NCBI RefSeq assembly: GCF_001315105.1
Contig: NZ_BAZR01000016.1
Span: 1 to 64,000 of the forward strand
Direction: 5' to 3'
Origin: Paenibacillus sp. JCM 10914
GTDB taxonomy: Bacteria > Bacillota > Bacilli > Paenibacillales > Paenibacillaceae
Length of the DNA stretch: 64,000 nt
Shown here: piece by piece, positions 48,062 to 57,787 of the stretch
Position numbering within the stretch: position 1 is the stretch's first letter
Layout of the letters: each line of letters opens with the position of its first letter
The notes under the pieces: model-generated
Seen by the model: the letters and a program-made list of their open reading frames with translations, nothing else
The model's database searches: none
Told to the model about the DNA's origin: nothing
Position numbers and translations under genes: made by a program

Positions 48062-49081
48062 TCATTCCCCTCCATGGGCATACCACTCCTTCAGCACATC
48101 AGGTTCCACGATACAGCGATAGATTCGCTCCTCCACGGCATGACTTGCGACTTTGCCTGTACGACATGCATCTTGCACATAAGAGCAGCGGTCCGCGAAG
48201 CGGCAGCCTTCCGGCACGTTCTTCAGATTGGGCGGTGTTCCGGGAATGGCTGCTAGCTTGTGTTCCTTCATTCCTTCTTCAGGTACAATGATGGAACCCA
48301 TCAATTTCTTCGTATACGGATGAATCGGATCGAAGATCATCTGCTCTGCCGTACCTCGCTCGACAATCTCGCCTGCGTACATCACCATAATGTCATCTGT
48401 CACATGATATAGGAGCGGCAGCTCGTGCGTAATAAATACGAGCGATTGGATAAATCCGTTATCCATCAAACGCTTCAAGAGCTTGATTACCGCTTTTTGC
48501 GAGGTCACGTCCAGCGCCGAGGTTGGTTCGTCCGCAATCAGTACATTCGGATTCAATATGGTGGAGATCGCGATGACGGTTCTCTGCTTCATGCCGCCGG
48601 ATAACTCGTTCGGGTAGGATTTCAATACTTTCGTTGACAGGTTCAAGGTCTCGAATCGTTCGGCAGCCATATCCCACACTTGCTTCTTGCTCAGCTCCGG
48701 ACGATGCTCCTTCATGATGTCCTCAATGAAATGGATGATTTTGAGCGTAGGATTAAGTGCATTCATGGCAGCCTGCGGGATATACGATATCTCTCTTCCC
48801 GAAACCTGGGCGCGCAGTTGTTCCTTGCCGAGCTTCATAATATCCGTTCCATTAATGACAATCGAGCCGCTGCCGAAATGTAGTGGTGGAAAATAAAACC
48901 CCATCAAACTGAGCGCAAGCGTCGATTTGCCACAGCCGGACTCACCAGCGATGCCAAGCGTCTTCCCTTTCTCAAGCGCAAAACTCACGCCATCCACCGC
49001 ATAGACATGCTCCTTCAGACGGGTACGATAATAGGTTTTCAGCTCATGAACTTCCAGTATAGGTGTTGTCAAAGCAACCAT
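48062..49081 (-). CDS. oppD: oligopeptide ABC transporter ATPase OppD-like
   Basis: 339 residues; the start overlaps the oppC stop (TGATG) with AGGAGC upstream. Walker A GESGCGKSTLALSLMG, signature LSGGMKQRTVIA, Walker B VLIADEPTSALD. The C-terminal Cys-rich loop GCRFADRCSYVQDACRTGKV is the iron-sulfur-like domain of OppD/OppF proteins. Drives import through OppB/OppC. Confidence 0.92.
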   Translation of the reverse strand: MVALTTPILEVHELKTYYRTRLKEHVYAVDGVSFALEKGKTLGIAGESGCGKSTLALSLMGFYFPPLHFGSGSIVINGTDIMKLGKEQLRAQVSGREISYIPQAAMNALNPTLKIIHFIEDIMKEHRPELSKKQVWDMAAERFETLNLSTKVLKSYPNELSGGMKQRTVIAISTILNPNVLIADEPTSALDVTSQKAVIKLLKRLMDNGFIQSLVFITHELPLLYHVTDDIMVMYAGEIVERGTAEQMIFDPIHPYTKKLMGSIIVPEEGMKEHKLAAIPGTPPNLKNVPEGCRFADRCSYVQDACRTGKVASHAVEERIYRCIVEPDVLKEWYAHGGE

Positions 49082-49917
49082 CAGCTCCTAATCTTCGGAT
49101 TGAAAATTTCATCCATTCCGGTATTCATCATGTACAAGGAGAAGGTGATGATGGCAATTGAGATCGCTGCCGGAATAAAGGCCCACCACGCACCGGCTAC
49201 CGGGGCTTCGAATACGAGCGCCCAGTTCATGATAATACCTAGAGAAATCGTATTGTACGGCCCCAAGCCCAGCATGGATATCGAGGCTTCGGACAGGATG
49301 CCGGAGGCCGTCTGCAGCACAAAGGCCATCACGACATAGGAAGCGATGTACGGCAGAATTTCCGAAATAATAATTCGTGGCGTGCTGTACCCGGAGATCT
49401 TGGCAATATTCACATGATCCCGGTTACGCAGCGAAGACGTTTGCGCCCGTACAGCTCTCGCTGTCCAAGGCCAGCTCGTAATGCCGATGATCACCGCCGT
49501 CACAAACGAGCTGCGGGAATCGATACTGACCGAGATCAAAATCAAGATAACAAACGAAGGGATCACGATAAATATATTCGTGATAGCGGTTAACAAGTTG
49601 TCGATCATCCCTCCGATATAACCCGAAGCGAGACCAATGACCAGACCGATCATCGTGGCAAATACCCCCGCAATCAAGCCAACCTGTAAGGAAGTGCGTA
49701 TGCCGTAGATCAATTCGAGAAACAGGTCCCTGCCGAAATTATCGGAACCCAGCAGCAGCTTGGAATCCGGAGGCTGATAGGCAAGTGCAATCATCTCAAG
49801 CGGATCATTGCGGTTAAACAGCGGATAGATCAACACCAGACCGATCATGGTTAGCAACATGCAGGCTCCGAACATAAACTTTGGCGATTTGATCAATATG
49901 CGAAAGGAACTGTTCAT
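49081..49917 (-). CDS. oppC: oligopeptide ABC transporter permease OppC-like
   Basis: 278 residues, six membrane helices. The N-terminal OppC region LGSDNFGRDLFLELIYGIRT is diagnostic, and the coupling motif is AKISGYSTPRIIISEILPYI. It is two bases after oppB, so the four genes oppB-C-D-F form one unit. Confidence 0.92.
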   Translation of the reverse strand: MNSSFRILIKSPKFMFGACMLLTMIGLVLIYPLFNRNDPLEMIALAYQPPDSKLLLGSDNFGRDLFLELIYGIRTSLQVGLIAGVFATMIGLVIGLASGYIGGMIDNLLTAITNIFIVIPSFVILILISVSIDSRSSFVTAVIIGITSWPWTARAVRAQTSSLRNRDHVNIAKISGYSTPRIIISEILPYIASYVVMAFVLQTASGILSEASISMLGLGPYNTISLGIIMNWALVFEAPVAGAWWAFIPAAISIAIITFSLYMMNTGMDEIFNPKIRS

Positions 49918-49918
49918 A

Positions 49919-50929
49919 TTATTGATCCTCCATCTGAGCGGCCTTAATTCTCGGATCGATCCAGCCGTAGATTAAGTCAATCGTAAAGTTAGCGAGCAGC
50001 ACGGCAACGGCAATCAGCAAGGTACAGCCCGAGATTAACGGATAATCCAACTGACGAATCGCCGTGAACATCCATGTGCCGATTCCTGGATAACTGAACA
50101 CGATCTCGCAGATCAGTGAGCCGCCGACCATCGTGCCGATCGATAGCGCTAAGCCTGTAATTTGTGGAAGCATGGCGTTGCGAAATACATACTTAGCGAT
50201 CTTGGAATCCCGAATGCCAAGCAGCTTACTATACAGTACGTAGTCCGAATTAAGCTCGTAAATCGACATCTCCCGCATACCGATCGCTTGACCTCCAATG
50301 GTAACAAGAACGATCGACAGGAACGGCAATGTATGATGTCTTAGCACAGAGGCGAAGAATTCGAAGCTAAGCGAAGGCACCATCTGATAATCGTAACCAC
50401 CATGCAGCGGGAACCAATTCAGAGACAACGCAAATACATATAACATGATGATCGCCAGCGTAAAGAAGGGGATCGAGTTCACGAATAAGGCAACCGGGAA
50501 AATGACTTTATCAAATACACCTTTGCGATATGCCGCAACGGCGCCTAAAATATTACCAATCAGCCAGCCGACCAGAATCGCGGGCAACTGCAAACCGATC
50601 GTCCACGGAACCGCGGAGGCCAGAATCTCGGTTACGGGCTTCGGATAGAGTCCGAACGAGGTTCCCAAATTGCCGGTGACCAGGTTTTTGACATAAATGA
50701 TGAATTGTTCCCATAGGGGCTTGTCGATCCCGAACTCGACCATGAACGTCTCGTATACCCGCTTGATCGTATCACTATCGGTCATCCCCTGCGTCATCTG
50801 CGACACAATCATGCTGACCGGATTGCCTTCAATCATGCGTGGCAGCATGAAATTCAGTACAACCGCAATCACCAGCGTCAGAAAGTACCAGAGAAATTTC
50901 TTAACCATATATTTGCCATAAACACTCAA
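49919..50929 (-). CDS. oppB: oligopeptide ABC transporter permease OppB-like
   Basis: 336 residues. TTG 50929 (MSVYGKYMVKKF) is chosen because GGAGGTGA lies eight bases upstream; longer frames begin before that site. Membrane helices at residues about 10-30, 100-120, 130-155, 170-200 and further. EAA-type coupling loop YVLYSKLLGIRDSKIAKYVF. Lies downstream of an attenuator hairpin, which should lower its expression compared with the binding-protein gene. Confidence 0.9.
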   Translation of the reverse strand: MSVYGKYMVKKFLWYFLTLVIAVVLNFMLPRMIEGNPVSMIVSQMTQGMTDSDTIKRVYETFMVEFGIDKPLWEQFIIYVKNLVTGNLGTSFGLYPKPVTEILASAVPWTIGLQLPAILVGWLIGNILGAVAAYRKGVFDKVIFPVALFVNSIPFFTLAIIMLYVFALSLNWFPLHGGYDYQMVPSLSFEFFASVLRHHTLPFLSIVLVTIGGQAIGMREMSIYELNSDYVLYSKLLGIRDSKIAKYVFRNAMLPQITGLALSIGTMVGGSLICEIVFSYPGIGTWMFTAIRQLDYPLISGCTLLIAVAVLLANFTIDLIYGWIDPRIKAAQMEDQ

Positions 50930-50990
50930 GCAGCTCACCTCCATAACCATGCATAACCTGTACAAACGCAGCGACCCAAGGGTGGAAAAG

Positions 50991-51031
50991 AGACCTATAT
51001 CAGTGGTGGATATGCCCGCTAATATAGGTCT
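50991..51031 (-). terminator. intercistronic attenuator between oppA and oppB
   Basis: AGACCTATAT and ATATAGGTCT form a 10-bp stem with a 21-base loop and are followed on the minus strand by CTTTTCC. It lies between the binding-protein gene and the permease genes, a common way to make more binding protein than permease. Confidence 0.6.
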
Positions 51032-51045
51032 TTTCGGTTGTTCAA

Positions 51046-52866
51046 TCAGTTATGAATTTGGTACAGTGCCTTAATTCCTGCTCCATCCATGGAGATCTGA
51101 GGAGGAATATTGCTGCCGTCCCCCTCTGTCGGGAATCCCTTCCATACCGATTCATTGACGGTATCGAACACCCACGGACGATACATAAGCGGAATAGATG
51201 GAATGTCGGTCAGCCAGATTTGAGTCAGCTCCGTATAGAGCTTCTTCAATTCAGCTTCATCCGTAACGGTTGGAATCTTCTCGATGATGGCATCGGCCTT
51301 GTCGTTCTTGTAGCGACCCCAGTTGTAGAACGCCATCTCGCCAATCGGAGCAACGCCTTTGGAATACATGATCGTCATCGCCCGGTTCCACGGCTGGCTC
51401 GGGCTGACACCGCCAGCCGGCGTATTCATGATAATATCGAACTTACCGGTCTGCAGATCATTCGTCCATACGGGTGCTTCAGGAAATTTCGTGCGAATCT
51501 CAATGCCGATCGCCTTGGCGTTCTGGGCAACAATCTCAAGCGAGGCGTTCCAATCCGACCAGCCATAAGGGCATTCGATTTCATAAGGCCCAAGACGCGT
51601 GCCGTTTAACACCCGGATGCCATCCTTTCCCTTGGCAGCCCCGATGGAATCCAGAAGCGCATTGGCCGCTTCCACATCGGTCGTCCACTGCAGGGACTTA
51701 ATCGCATCCTGATCCACATATTTCGATTCGGCATCCGTATTTAATGTCAATGACGGCTGCATCGGTGCCGAATAGCCGCTGATCGCCAGCTCGGAGATTT
51801 TGCCGTAGTCGATCGCCATCGCGATCGCTCTTCGAACATCGGCATTGTCGAGACCTTCCTTCGACAAATTGAAAAAGATGGACGGCATGGAGCCCGGCAC
51901 GTAATATGGAGCATCCTTGATATATGTTTTGACCGGGGCACCGCCCTCCCACATTTTCCATACTTGCGGGATGAACTGCTGCGATACGTCCACTTGACCA
52001 CTCTTAAAGGCGAGATCGCCTGCTGCATTATCCTTATAGATCACATGAGTAATGTATTTAGGGGCCGGAAGTTTGCCAAAGAGCGCTTGCCCCCAGTAGT
52101 TATCATCGCGAACGATCGTAATTTTCTGATCGTTGTAGAAGTACATCTTATATGGCCCTGTTCCAACCGGGTCCGCATTAACCTCCTTGCGAATGGTAGC
52201 CAGATCATTGTTGGCCTGCTTCTCGATTTCCTCCCATACATGTTTGGGCAGCATCGGGATCAACTCTATACTGTCGAGCACCGTCAGTTTATTCGGGTTA
52301 TCTTTGTTTAATTTGATTAGAACGGTCTGTGGACCGTCGGCTGTCACCTCTTCCATATAAGTCCAGAAGCTGCTCCAGTTGATGTCGTATTTCTTGCCAA
52401 GTTGATACGTGTAGACCACATCATCCGAAGTGAAAGGTTTGCCGTCACTCCACTTGGCATCCTTGTTCAGTTCCAAGCGCAGGGTAAGATCATCGCTCCA
52501 TTCGTACTTCGTACCGAGTAGCGGCTCCAGTTCACCGGTTAACTGGTTTACCATGAATAACGTCTCGTAAATAAGCTCCCTGGAGTTGCCATAGTTAATC
52601 GGAAATGCCGGATTTCCACTAAGCAGATTGAAATTCGTTGGTGCCCCCCATTGCAGGCCGTTCACATATAGCGTTTCATTGCGGGGCGTCGCTTTGGCGT
52701 CCCCCTGTGGCGCTGGCTTATCCTCGCCCCCAGGCGGTTTCTCTTCGTTGGTGGCAGGCGGTGGATCTGATGCTGTCGGTGGCGTTACACTCTGGCATCC
52801 GGCAGCAATTAAGGACACGACGAACAAAAGAATGAAAATGGGCCGCAACACTTTGTTTCGCTTCAC
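51046..52866 (-). CDS. oppA: oligopeptide-family substrate-binding lipoprotein
   Basis: 606 residues from GTG 52866, seven bases after GGAGGG; the ATG at 52881 contains the ribosome site itself. Lipobox VSLIAAGCQS, then a Pro/Glu linker. The binding-protein fold (SBP_bac_5) shows LRLELNKDAKWSDGKPFTSD and DDVVYTYQLGKK. The N-terminal NGLQWGAPTNFNLLSGNPAF resembles the subgroup that includes sugar-binding members (such as cellobiose binders), so the ligand may not be peptide. Confidence 0.88.
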   Translation of the reverse strand: MKRNKVLRPIFILLFVVSLIAAGCQSVTPPTASDPPPATNEEKPPGGEDKPAPQGDAKATPRNETLYVNGLQWGAPTNFNLLSGNPAFPINYGNSRELIYETLFMVNQLTGELEPLLGTKYEWSDDLTLRLELNKDAKWSDGKPFTSDDVVYTYQLGKKYDINWSSFWTYMEEVTADGPQTVLIKLNKDNPNKLTVLDSIELIPMLPKHVWEEIEKQANNDLATIRKEVNADPVGTGPYKMYFYNDQKITIVRDDNYWGQALFGKLPAPKYITHVIYKDNAAGDLAFKSGQVDVSQQFIPQVWKMWEGGAPVKTYIKDAPYYVPGSMPSIFFNLSKEGLDNADVRRAIAMAIDYGKISELAISGYSAPMQPSLTLNTDAESKYVDQDAIKSLQWTTDVEAANALLDSIGAAKGKDGIRVLNGTRLGPYEIECPYGWSDWNASLEIVAQNAKAIGIEIRTKFPEAPVWTNDLQTGKFDIIMNTPAGGVSPSQPWNRAMTIMYSKGVAPIGEMAFYNWGRYKNDKADAIIEKIPTVTDEAELKKLYTELTQIWLTDIPSIPLMYRPWVFDTVNESVWKGFPTEGDGSNIPPQISMDGAGIKALYQIHN

Positions 52867-53114
52867 TTGTGAACCCTCCATTCACGATAATGTGCTTTTG
52901 TCGCTTAAATGCTGAGTGTCTTGACATGGCTGCAACGTTGACTGTAAGCGTTTTCTTGATCCATTTATATGTAATCTCCCACCAACTGATAACCAATAAA
53001 TTTTTGCTAATGCCATTCGCAGCCAAGGATTTCTCCGATTCATGTCGAACAAGATTGACATGGATCTTCTTAGCGAACTTTGCCAAATCCATCAAAGGGG
53101 TGGGCCCACTGCCA

Positions 53115-54368
53115 GTGATCAAAGATATTCTGCTGCAGCTATTGTTTGCGTTAATGCCTTTTGTCGCTTACAACATCTATTACAGAAATCTGACAGTCAA
53201 CTATTCCCGCAACTTCATTATCTTCATCTGTTCGCTCTGTCTGCTTCTGTCGATGACCTTTCCTTCATCCGTTCAAACGGGGCTTATCTTCGACGTCCGG
53301 TATGTGATTATGTTCTTCGGCATGCTGTTTGGCGGAATGATGACCGGGGGGATCTTGCTGGTGGAGTTTCTTTTCTATCGGCTTTATATCGGGGGTTCGG
53401 GCATGATCGATGCGATGATTATCTTGGTGATCACCTTCCCCTTGTCGGCTATGTTAGCCTTCCTCTATCACAAGTCCAGGCATAAACTATGGATTATATT
53501 CATCGCCGGCATCAGCTTCTCATGCATTCCATTGATCGTGCTCTATACGACCAAACCCGACTATATCCTGAATCATCTTATTTTCAATATTCTCATGATG
53601 CCGGTCCATAATTCGCTCGGAATCTGGCTGCTTGTTACGCTTTTCAATAAATCCGTTTCCGATAAAGAGCTGTCGCTCAAATATATTCAGAATGAAAAAG
53701 CAGAGGCGGTAAACCACGTTGCTGCCTCGCTCGCCCATGAGGTGCGCAACCCGCTTACGACCGTACTCGGATTCCTCCAATTAATCAAGAGTGGCAACTT
53801 TCCGCAAGAGAAAACCGAACGATTCATTGACATTAGCATGGAGGAAATCCGCCGGACCGAACAGATTCTGTCCGACTACCTATCGATTAGCAAACCTCCC
53901 GCCATGCACCAGCAGCGGCTGGAGTTGATCACTCAGATTCGCTCCGTCGTGGATGTGATGTTGTCCTACGCCAATATGAATAATGTCGCGATTAACGTCC
54001 AATGCCCGCCTATGCTTATCTTTATCTCCGGCAATACGTCAGAACTGAAACAACTGCTTGTCAATTTCATTAAGAATGCGATCGAAGCCAGCCGCGATGT
54101 GGCTAAAGGAACCGTCACTGTAACGATACGTGAAGAAATTTCCCATGTTCATATTGAGATTCACGATAACGGGATTGGCATGAATTCCGAACAATTAAGC
54201 CGGCTGGGCTCAATCTATTATTCTACCAAGATGAGTGGCACGGGACTTGGACTTACCTATTCCTATCAAGCAATCCGTGCCATGAACGGCAACGTATCGG
54301 TACACAGCAAACCCCAGTCTGGTACAACCTTCACGATTACCCTGCCGCTGGCACCGATCACAACCTGA
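53115..54368 (+). CDS. KinB-like sporulation sensor histidine kinase
   Basis: 417 residues from GTG 53115 with AAAGGGGTGG upstream. The longer open frame to 52869 overlaps the oppA start and has no ribosome site. Six membrane helices lie in residues 5-190 (5TMR_LYT-like), without an extracellular domain. The core has ASLAHEVRNPLTTVLGFLQL, N box LVNFIKNAIEAS, G1 DNGIGMNSEQ and G2 SGTGLGLTYSY. Size and plan match Bacillus KinB, which feeds the Spo0F phosphorelay. It is divergent from the opp genes across about 250 bases. Confidence 0.88.
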   Translation: MIKDILLQLLFALMPFVAYNIYYRNLTVNYSRNFIIFICSLCLLLSMTFPSSVQTGLIFDVRYVIMFFGMLFGGMMTGGILLVEFLFYRLYIGGSGMIDAMIILVITFPLSAMLAFLYHKSRHKLWIIFIAGISFSCIPLIVLYTTKPDYILNHLIFNILMMPVHNSLGIWLLVTLFNKSVSDKELSLKYIQNEKAEAVNHVAASLAHEVRNPLTTVLGFLQLIKSGNFPQEKTERFIDISMEEIRRTEQILSDYLSISKPPAMHQQRLELITQIRSVVDVMLSYANMNNVAINVQCPPMLIFISGNTSELKQLLVNFIKNAIEASRDVAKGTVTVTIREEISHVHIEIHDNGIGMNSEQLSRLGSIYYSTKMSGTGLGLTYSYQAIRAMNGNVSVHSKPQSGTTFTITLPLAPITT

Positions 54369-54469
54369 GCAATCGAGACGCCAAAAAAACCGCCCTGTCA
54401 AGCAAATGGAGGCGATGCGCGGCCATTCGCTTAAGGAGCGGTTTTAGTGACATTACCGTGTATTCAACA

Positions 54470-55315
54470 TCATTCGGCGTTCAGGATAAAGGTGGATAAC
54501 GGCTTGACACCATGTTGACATTTGGCTTGCTGCAGCATGTAGAGTTCGGATTGCATTAATGTTAACAGCTTGGATGGTCCATGCCCAAGCCCTTGGCGGG
54601 CTTCCTCATACGCATGTAGGGCCATATCGATCTCCCAGTGCCCGTCTTGAAGATCCGGCGAATGAAGCACTTCCTCCCTCGACACAACCCATCCAGCCGA
54701 CTCCGCAATTCGCCGCACCTGGTCCACAGTGAACATCGTCCGTACATTGGAACTACTATCAAGCTGATATACTTCATACTGTGCTTGAATAAGAACGGCA
54801 AGCAGATGAGGATATTGCTCAGGCATCTGTATCCGCACATCCCATTCTGCAAAGCATAACCTCTTCCCCCATCTCCTGGCCTTTCGGATCATCGCCTCAA
54901 GTTGATCAGCCGATTCTAAATACCACGAGCAATGAGATAAGACAATCACATCGAAATGATTCGCCTCATATTCGATGTCTGAAGACAGAATATCCGTCTC
55001 GAATTGAATCTGTATCCGACTTCCCAATGGCGATTGCAGCAGCTTCGCTGCTGCTTCACCTAACGTTAATGGAGCTCCATAATCAGGCGAAGCAATATCG
55101 ATACCGTACACAGCACCTGATTCGCCGGTTAAGTAAGCCAGTACGGCTGTTGTGTCACCTTGGCCGCAGCCAATCTCAAGTATACGATCACCTTCTCGAA
55201 TACCCCAGATGTTAGCCAAATTCAGCCGATGAGCCGTTTGAATACGCTGAATAGTGGACCCGCTCTGATCCAGATCCATACACTCTACAATGTAATCGAT
55301 GGGACTACGTGCCAT
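54470..55315 (-). CDS. class I SAM-dependent methyltransferase
   Basis: 281 residues. SAM loop RILEIGCGQGDTTAVLAYL at about residue 50, then VYGIDIASPDYG, VIVLSHCSWYLES and GKRLCFAEWDV. The last 60 residues are helical. Related sequences act on small molecules; the substrate is unknown. It lies 14 bases after the GH4 gene on the same strand and is likely transcribed with it. Confidence 0.82.
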   Translation of the reverse strand: MARSPIDYIVECMDLDQSGSTIQRIQTAHRLNLANIWGIREGDRILEIGCGQGDTTAVLAYLTGESGAVYGIDIASPDYGAPLTLGEAAAKLLQSPLGSRIQIQFETDILSSDIEYEANHFDVIVLSHCSWYLESADQLEAMIRKARRWGKRLCFAEWDVRIQMPEQYPHLLAVLIQAQYEVYQLDSSSNVRTMFTVDQVRRIAESAGWVVSREEVLHSPDLQDGHWEIDMALHAYEEARQGLGHGPSKLLTLMQSELYMLQQAKCQHGVKPLSTFILNAE

Positions 55316-55328
55316 ATCATCACCTGCC

Positions 55329-56627
55329 TTATTGGAATTTCGGCAGCCAATCTCCGTGTGCTTCGATCAAGTCGTCACACAGGCTCTTAATATCATCAAT
55401 TGACAATTCCGCTGCCGTATGAGGGTCCAGCATCGCAGCATGATAAATATGCTCTTTCTTACCGGTAGCAGCCGCCTCCAATGTAAGAAGCTGTGTATTA
55501 ATATTGGTCCGATTTAATGCAGCGCATTGCGGTGGAAGATCCCCGACATACGTTGGAGTCACACCACTCGCATCAACCAGACATGGTACCTCGACACAAG
55601 CTTCCTTCGGAAGATTCGTAATCAGCCCCGTGTTCATGACATTGCCGCCGATTTTGAACGGAACGTTGGTCTCCATCGCTTCGAAGATATACGAAGCGTA
55701 TTCGTGAGAACGATGATGCGTTAAATCCTGGTCGGTAACAAGGCTCTCACGCATTGTCTTCCAACGCTCAATCTGGTCTACGCAGCGGCGTGGATACTCA
55801 TCCAGCGGAATGTTAAAGCGCTCAATCAACTCTGGATAATTACGCTTGATAAAGTACGGATGATATTCGGCGTTATGCTCCGATGATTCTGTTATATAAT
55901 ATCCGAAATTCAGCATCATCTCCAGTCTGACCATATCATGATGCTTCTCATTCTGCTTCTTTGCTGCACGTCGCTTGATCTCCGGATAGAGATCAACGCC
56001 ATCCTTCGTCACCTCAAGCAGCCAAGCCATGTGATTGATGCCCGCGATCTTCGCCTGGATTCCTTCTGTCTCCATACCCAGATTCTTGAAGAGATCGGGG
56101 ATACACGCCTGCACGCTGTGGCAAAGACCTACCGTCTGCACACCGCCAAGCGTATTCATAGCATTCGTCAGAACCGCCATTGGATTCGTATAGTTCAGGA
56201 ACAGCGCATTCGGGCATACCTCACGCATGTCGGCTGCAAAATCCAGCATAACCGGAATCGTACGCAAGTTACGGAAGATTCCGCCAATGCCTACGGTATC
56301 GGCAATCGTCTGACGAAGCCCATACTTCTTAGGTATTTCAAAGTCAGTAATGGTACACGGGTCATAACCTCCGACCTGAATCGCATTGACAACATACTTG
56401 GCGTCCCGAAGCGCTTCTTTGCGGTCGCTGTAAGACTTGACTACGCATGTGCTGCCGCTCGTTTTCTTTATATTATTCAACATGTTCTCAGAGTCTTTCA
56501 ACCGAACGGGATCAATATCGAATAGTGCTAGTTCAAATCCTTGTAACGCTGGTGTCTGCATACAATCTCCCAATACGTTTTTAGCAAAAACCGTACTACC
56601 AGCTCCGATAAATGTAATTTTGGACAT
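55329..56627 (-). CDS. melA: alpha-galactosidase, GH4 family, MelA-type
   Basis: 432 residues from ATG 56627 (MSKITFIGAGSTVFAKNVLG), with GGGAGGG eight bases upstream; the longer start at 56654 has no site. This length equals Bacillus MelA. NYTNPMAVLTNAMNTLGG, GLCHSVQACIPDLFKNLGME and AGINHMAWLLEV carry the metal and NAD residues. Hydrolyses alpha-galactosides such as melibiose by an NAD-dependent redox mechanism. A divergent AraC regulator lies about 195 bases away. Confidence 0.9.
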   Translation of the reverse strand: MSKITFIGAGSTVFAKNVLGDCMQTPALQGFELALFDIDPVRLKDSENMLNNIKKTSGSTCVVKSYSDRKEALRDAKYVVNAIQVGGYDPCTITDFEIPKKYGLRQTIADTVGIGGIFRNLRTIPVMLDFAADMREVCPNALFLNYTNPMAVLTNAMNTLGGVQTVGLCHSVQACIPDLFKNLGMETEGIQAKIAGINHMAWLLEVTKDGVDLYPEIKRRAAKKQNEKHHDMVRLEMMLNFGYYITESSEHNAEYHPYFIKRNYPELIERFNIPLDEYPRRCVDQIERWKTMRESLVTDQDLTHHRSHEYASYIFEAMETNVPFKIGGNVMNTGLITNLPKEACVEVPCLVDASGVTPTYVGDLPPQCAALNRTNINTQLLTLEAAATGKKEHIYHAAMLDPHTAAELSIDDIKSLCDDLIEAHGDWLPKFQ

Positions 56628-56822
56628 CAAATAATACCCTCCCTGAATCTTCACATTAATACGCTTTCACAACAATTAATATAAAATATTCACCTTTTTT
56701 TGAATATGGAGCAAAACAATTCAGATATGGACATTTGTTGTTTTATTGGCTAAGCTGGGGTTGATCGTTATCGGTGATCGTCACCAGACGATACTTTTTG
56801 GCCTGAAGGAGGAATCCGCTCT

Positions 56823-57695
56823 TTGATGTCGATATCTCCAGATCACACCCTGTTAACCATCGGCACAAATCCCTCGCCTGGTGGTGAGTTGACAGTGCTG
56901 TTCAGTGGTGAAGGCACACCCGTACCGCGCCACAAGATCGGTCCGCTCTCTCGCGAATATGTCTTAATTCATACGGTGCTGCATGGCAAAGGCGTATTCG
57001 AATGTGCCGGCAAGCTGCACCACTTGCAAGCAGGTGATACGTTTGTCATTCTACCGGGGGTTACCTTCAGTTACGAAGCAGACGCCCATAATCCGTGGCA
57101 CTATATATGGCTGGCTCTGCTGGATCAAGAACCCGGCATGATGATGGCTGACATGGGGATTACCCCAACTCATCCGATTATTCATTGCGCCAATCCGAAT
57201 CAATTGACCGAGCTAACGATGCTGTATCGCCATATAAGACAGTGCTTCAAGCAATCAAACCAGCCCTGGCTTGAGGATCTGGAATCATCCGGGTGGGCCC
57301 GACTGCTCCTTCATCAACTCGCCATGCTGAATAAGGAATTCCTTCCCCCAAGCACTCAGGATATTCCCGATATTGAGAAAGGCGTACGTGAAGCAGAGCG
57401 CTGGATATCGACCCATTACCATCAGCAGCTTTCGATAGACCACATGGCCAAAACCCTCGGTTACCACCGAGCGCATTTGTCCAAGATGTTCAAACAATTC
57501 ACCGGCCTATCGCCAATGCAATACTTAATCAAAGTTCGAATCGAGAAGGCGCGACAACTGTTGAAGACATCCATCACCATTCACGAGATCGCATCTTCGG
57601 TCGGATTCAACGATGCCTTGTACTTCTCGAAGCAATTCCGTAAACGGTATGGCATGACTCCGAGCGAATACCGCTCCAAACTGGAGAAGGGCTGA
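56823..57695 (+). CDS. AraC family transcriptional regulator divergent from melA
   Basis: 290 residues; TTG 56823 (ten bases after GGAGG) or ATG 56826. Residues 15-110 form an AraC_binding cupin (GKGVFECAGKLHHLQAGDTF, LPGVTFSYEADAHNPWHYIW). Two C-terminal HTH: IDHMAKTLGYHRAHLSKMFK and EIASSVGFNDALYFSKQFRK, ending GMTPSEYRSKL. The gene stands in the MelR/RafR position for sugar-dependent activation of melA. Confidence 0.88.
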   Translation: MMSISPDHTLLTIGTNPSPGGELTVLFSGEGTPVPRHKIGPLSREYVLIHTVLHGKGVFECAGKLHHLQAGDTFVILPGVTFSYEADAHNPWHYIWLALLDQEPGMMMADMGITPTHPIIHCANPNQLTELTMLYRHIRQCFKQSNQPWLEDLESSGWARLLLHQLAMLNKEFLPPSTQDIPDIEKGVREAERWISTHYHQQLSIDHMAKTLGYHRAHLSKMFKQFTGLSPMQYLIKVRIEKARQLLKTSITIHEIASSVGFNDALYFSKQFRKRYGMTPSEYRSKLEKG

Positions 57696-57727
57696 ATCGG
57701 ATGCTTGCCGTTCTGGAACTAATAAAG

Positions 57728-57760
57728 AAGCCACCGGAATCACACGCATTCCGGTGGCTT
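57728..57760. terminator. bidirectional terminator
   Basis: AAGCCACCGGAAT and ATTCCGGTGGCTT, 13-bp stem with a 7-base loop, between convergent araC and pepT. Confidence 0.85.
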
Positions 57761-57787
57761 GCTGCATCGTATCACTAATCGCCTTGA

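Noticed and set aside
52869..53114. Upstream extension of the KinB-like kinase
   Set aside because: It overlaps the start and promoter of oppA on the other strand, and the good ribosome site favours GTG 53115.
54384..54446. Hairpin with AAAACCG and CGGTTTT arms after the KinB-like gene
   Set aside because: The loop is about 50 bases and the inner part does not pair well; too weak to list as a terminator.
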